From positions 1 through 7,221 of the forward strand of contig DXXQ01000081.1 in assembly GCA_019416265.1 (NCBI GenBank): a DNA stretch of 7,221 bases, given 5' to 3'. The stretch comes from Clostridiales bacterium (lineage in GTDB: Bacteria > Bacillota > Clostridia > Lachnospirales > Lachnospiraceae). Position numbers and translations under genes: made by a program. Every line of letters begins with the position of its first letter. Position 1 is the stretch's first letter. Shown here piece by piece: positions 5,871-7,221 of this stretch. A model generated the notes under the pieces. It saw nothing but the letters and a program-made list of their open reading frames with translations, ran no database searches and had not been told where the DNA came from.

Positions 5871-7175
5871 ATGTACAAATTTGACAGAAATGAATATAAC
5901 AAACGTATGGAATGGTACAAAGATGCACGTTTCGGAATGTTTATCCACTGGGGGCTTTATTCCATTCCTGCAAGAGGAGAATGGATCCGCAGCTACGAAC
6001 GGATTACCAAAGAGGATTATATGCAGTATTTTGACGAGTTTAATCCTACGGACTATGATCCGAGAGCCTGGGCGAGAGCTGCAAAAGAAGCGGGAATGAA
6101 GTATGTTGTCCTTACAGCGAAGCACCATGATGGATTCTGCCTCTTTGACAGTAAATATACAGATTTTAAATCTACAAATACCAAATGCGGCCGGGATCTG
6201 GTTGCGGAATATGTGGAGGCTGTGAGGGCAGAAGGCCTGAAAGTAGGACTTTATTTTACCCTGATCGACTGGTATCATGAGGATTATCCGCATTACAGCG
6301 ACAGAATCCACCCGATGAGAGAGAACCCTGATTATAAAGACGACAACCGCCATTTTGAGAATTATGTGGAATATATGCATAACCAGATTCGCGAGATCTG
6401 TACCAATTACGGAAAAATAGACCTGATGTGGTTTGACTTCTCCTACGATGATATGGAAGGGGAAAAATGGCAGGCAACGAAGCTCATCAATATGGTAAGG
6501 GAGCTTCAGCCGGGAGTTATTATTGACAACCGCCTGGAGGTAAACAGCGAGGGAAGCAGTTCTCTTGCCAAATGTGATCCGAAACCATATCACGGAGATT
6601 TCGTGACTCCGGAGCAGATGATCCCGCCGAATGGAATCCAGGATGTGGAAGGAAACGATATGGTATGGGAAGCCTGCGTGACAATGAATAACAACTGGGG
6701 TTATCATGCCACAGACCGCTTCTTTAAGCCGGCATCTATGCTGATCAAGAAACTGGTGGAATGTGTATCCAAGGGCGGAAACATGATTCTTAACGTGGGA
6801 CCGGATGCAAAGGGAAGGATTCCCGATGAATCCATGAAGATCCTCAGAGACATCGGTACATGGATGAAGAAAAACGGGGACAGTATTTACGGATGCGGCA
6901 AGGCCGGGATTGATAAACCGGAGTTTGGCCGCGTAACAGGAAAGGATAAGCGTCTTTATTTCCATGTTTATGAAAATGCAATAGGACCTCTTCCTCTTCT
7001 GGGAATTAAAAAAGAGGATGTGAAAGGAATCCGGTATCTTGCATCCGGAGCTGAGGTTCCCATTTCCACAAGCTGGGTACACAGCGATTACCCGGAGATT
7101 GTGTTTGCAGACCTGGGAATGAATCCTGTGCTTCCGGATCCTGTGGATACGGTTCTTGAAGTGATTTTAAAATAA
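5871..7175 (+). CDS. Cytoplasmic alpha-L-fucosidase, glycoside hydrolase family 29
   Basis: This 434-residue enzyme hydrolyses terminal alpha-L-fucose from glycans with retention of configuration. ATG 5871 is chosen because GGAGG (5860-5864) lies 6 nt upstream; the in-frame ATG at 5832 has no such site and would add 13 unrelated residues. There is no signal peptide, so it acts inside the cell on imported sugars. The N-terminal catalytic barrel shows the GH29 series: WYKDARFGMFIHWGLYS (15-31), YVVLTAKHHDGFCLFDS (78-94), the expected nucleophile Asp189 in LMWFD, and GGNMILNVGPDAKGRIP (302-318). The acid/base residue is less certain; Glu267 (in MVWEACVTM) is a better candidate than Glu248 (TPEQ). 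Residues from about 345 to 434 form a short C-terminal beta domain ending in DTVLEVILK, with no extra carbohydrate-binding module. It is intact. The nearby importer suggests uptake of a fucosylated oligosaccharide, but linkage specificity cannot be told from sequence alone. Confidence 0.95.
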   Translation: MYKFDRNEYNKRMEWYKDARFGMFIHWGLYSIPARGEWIRSYERITKEDYMQYFDEFNPTDYDPRAWARAAKEAGMKYVVLTAKHHDGFCLFDSKYTDFKSTNTKCGRDLVAEYVEAVRAEGLKVGLYFTLIDWYHEDYPHYSDRIHPMRENPDYKDDNRHFENYVEYMHNQIREICTNYGKIDLMWFDFSYDDMEGEKWQATKLINMVRELQPGVIIDNRLEVNSEGSSSLAKCDPKPYHGDFVTPEQMIPPNGIQDVEGNDMVWEACVTMNNNWGYHATDRFFKPASMLIKKLVECVSKGGNMILNVGPDAKGRIPDESMKILRDIGTWMKKNGDSIYGCGKAGIDKPEFGRVTGKDKRLYFHVYENAIGPLPLLGIKKEDVKGIRYLASGAEVPISTSWVHSDYPEIVFADLGMNPVLPDPVDTVLEVILK

Positions 7176-7221
7176 GAGAAGGTATCTGATAACGAAGACT
7201 GTGCAGGAAAGCGCAGGAGGG
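7176..7221 (+). promoter_or_regulatory. Ribosome binding site of a following gene at the window edge
   Basis: AGGAGGG at 7215-7221 is a strong ribosome binding site, and no terminator hairpin lies between the fucosidase stop (7173-7175) and it. A plus-strand gene probably starts a few bases beyond the window and is co-transcribed with the fucosidase. Its identity would help fix the pathway. Confidence 0.6.

Noticed and set aside
5739..7082. Long open frame on the minus strand opposite the fucosidase
   Set aside because: It lies antisense to a clear GH29 enzyme, its translation is rich in Cys/His/Phe with no recognisable domain, and it has no ribosome binding site.
1..7221. CRISPR array, mobile element, tRNA or rRNA
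   Set aside because: No regularly spaced repeats, transposase or integrase motifs, or tRNA-like cloverleaf ends were seen on either strand.

Overview
The window looks like chromosomal DNA from a gut-type Firmicute, most likely a Lachnospiraceae (Blautia/Ruminococcus/Clostridium cluster XIVa-like). This is inferred from strong AGGAGG-type ribosome binding sites, moderate GC, frequent GTG/TTG starts, and an importer without its own ATPase next to an intracellular glycosidase. No RNA gene, CRISPR array, insertion sequence or phage gene is visible. Two structural RNA elements (an intergenic hairpin and a terminator) are clear.

Layout: (1) 101-3698, plus strand, is a three-gene carbohydrate importer operon of the CUT1/Lpl type: a large secreted solute-binding protein (SBP1), a GC-rich hairpin, then two permeases (LplB-type and LplC/YtcP-type), the second translationally coupled to the first. 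A long-stem terminator follows at about 3707-3784. (2) 3864-5219, plus strand, is a second, unrelated solute-binding protein of the UgpB type (SBP2). It has a TTG start, a compact N-lobe, 11 cysteines and a C-terminal CxxC tail. (3) 5223-5657, minus strand, is a small secreted, probably lipid-anchored thioredoxin-fold protein with a CPDC active site, convergent with SBP2 and only 3 nt away. (4) 5871-7175, plus strand, is a cytoplasmic GH29 alpha-L-fucosidase, divergent from the thioredoxin gene. Another gene probably follows at once, because a ribosome binding site sits at the window's right edge.

Likely joint role (inference): SBP1 and perhaps SBP2 capture an oligosaccharide outside the cell, the two permeases import it using an ATPase encoded elsewhere (an MsmX/MsmK-type shared ATPase is usual for this family), and the fucosidase removes alpha-L-fucose inside the cell. 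That pattern fits use of fucosylated host or dietary glycans. The substrate cannot be read from the sequence.

The least expected features are: neither binding protein has a lipobox cysteine although both have signal peptides; both carry CxxC motifs and many cysteines and lie beside an extracytoplasmic thioredoxin-like protein; and a phased direct repeat lies just upstream of the fucosidase. No wholly new system is proven here. The redox/binding-protein pairing is the most promising lead.
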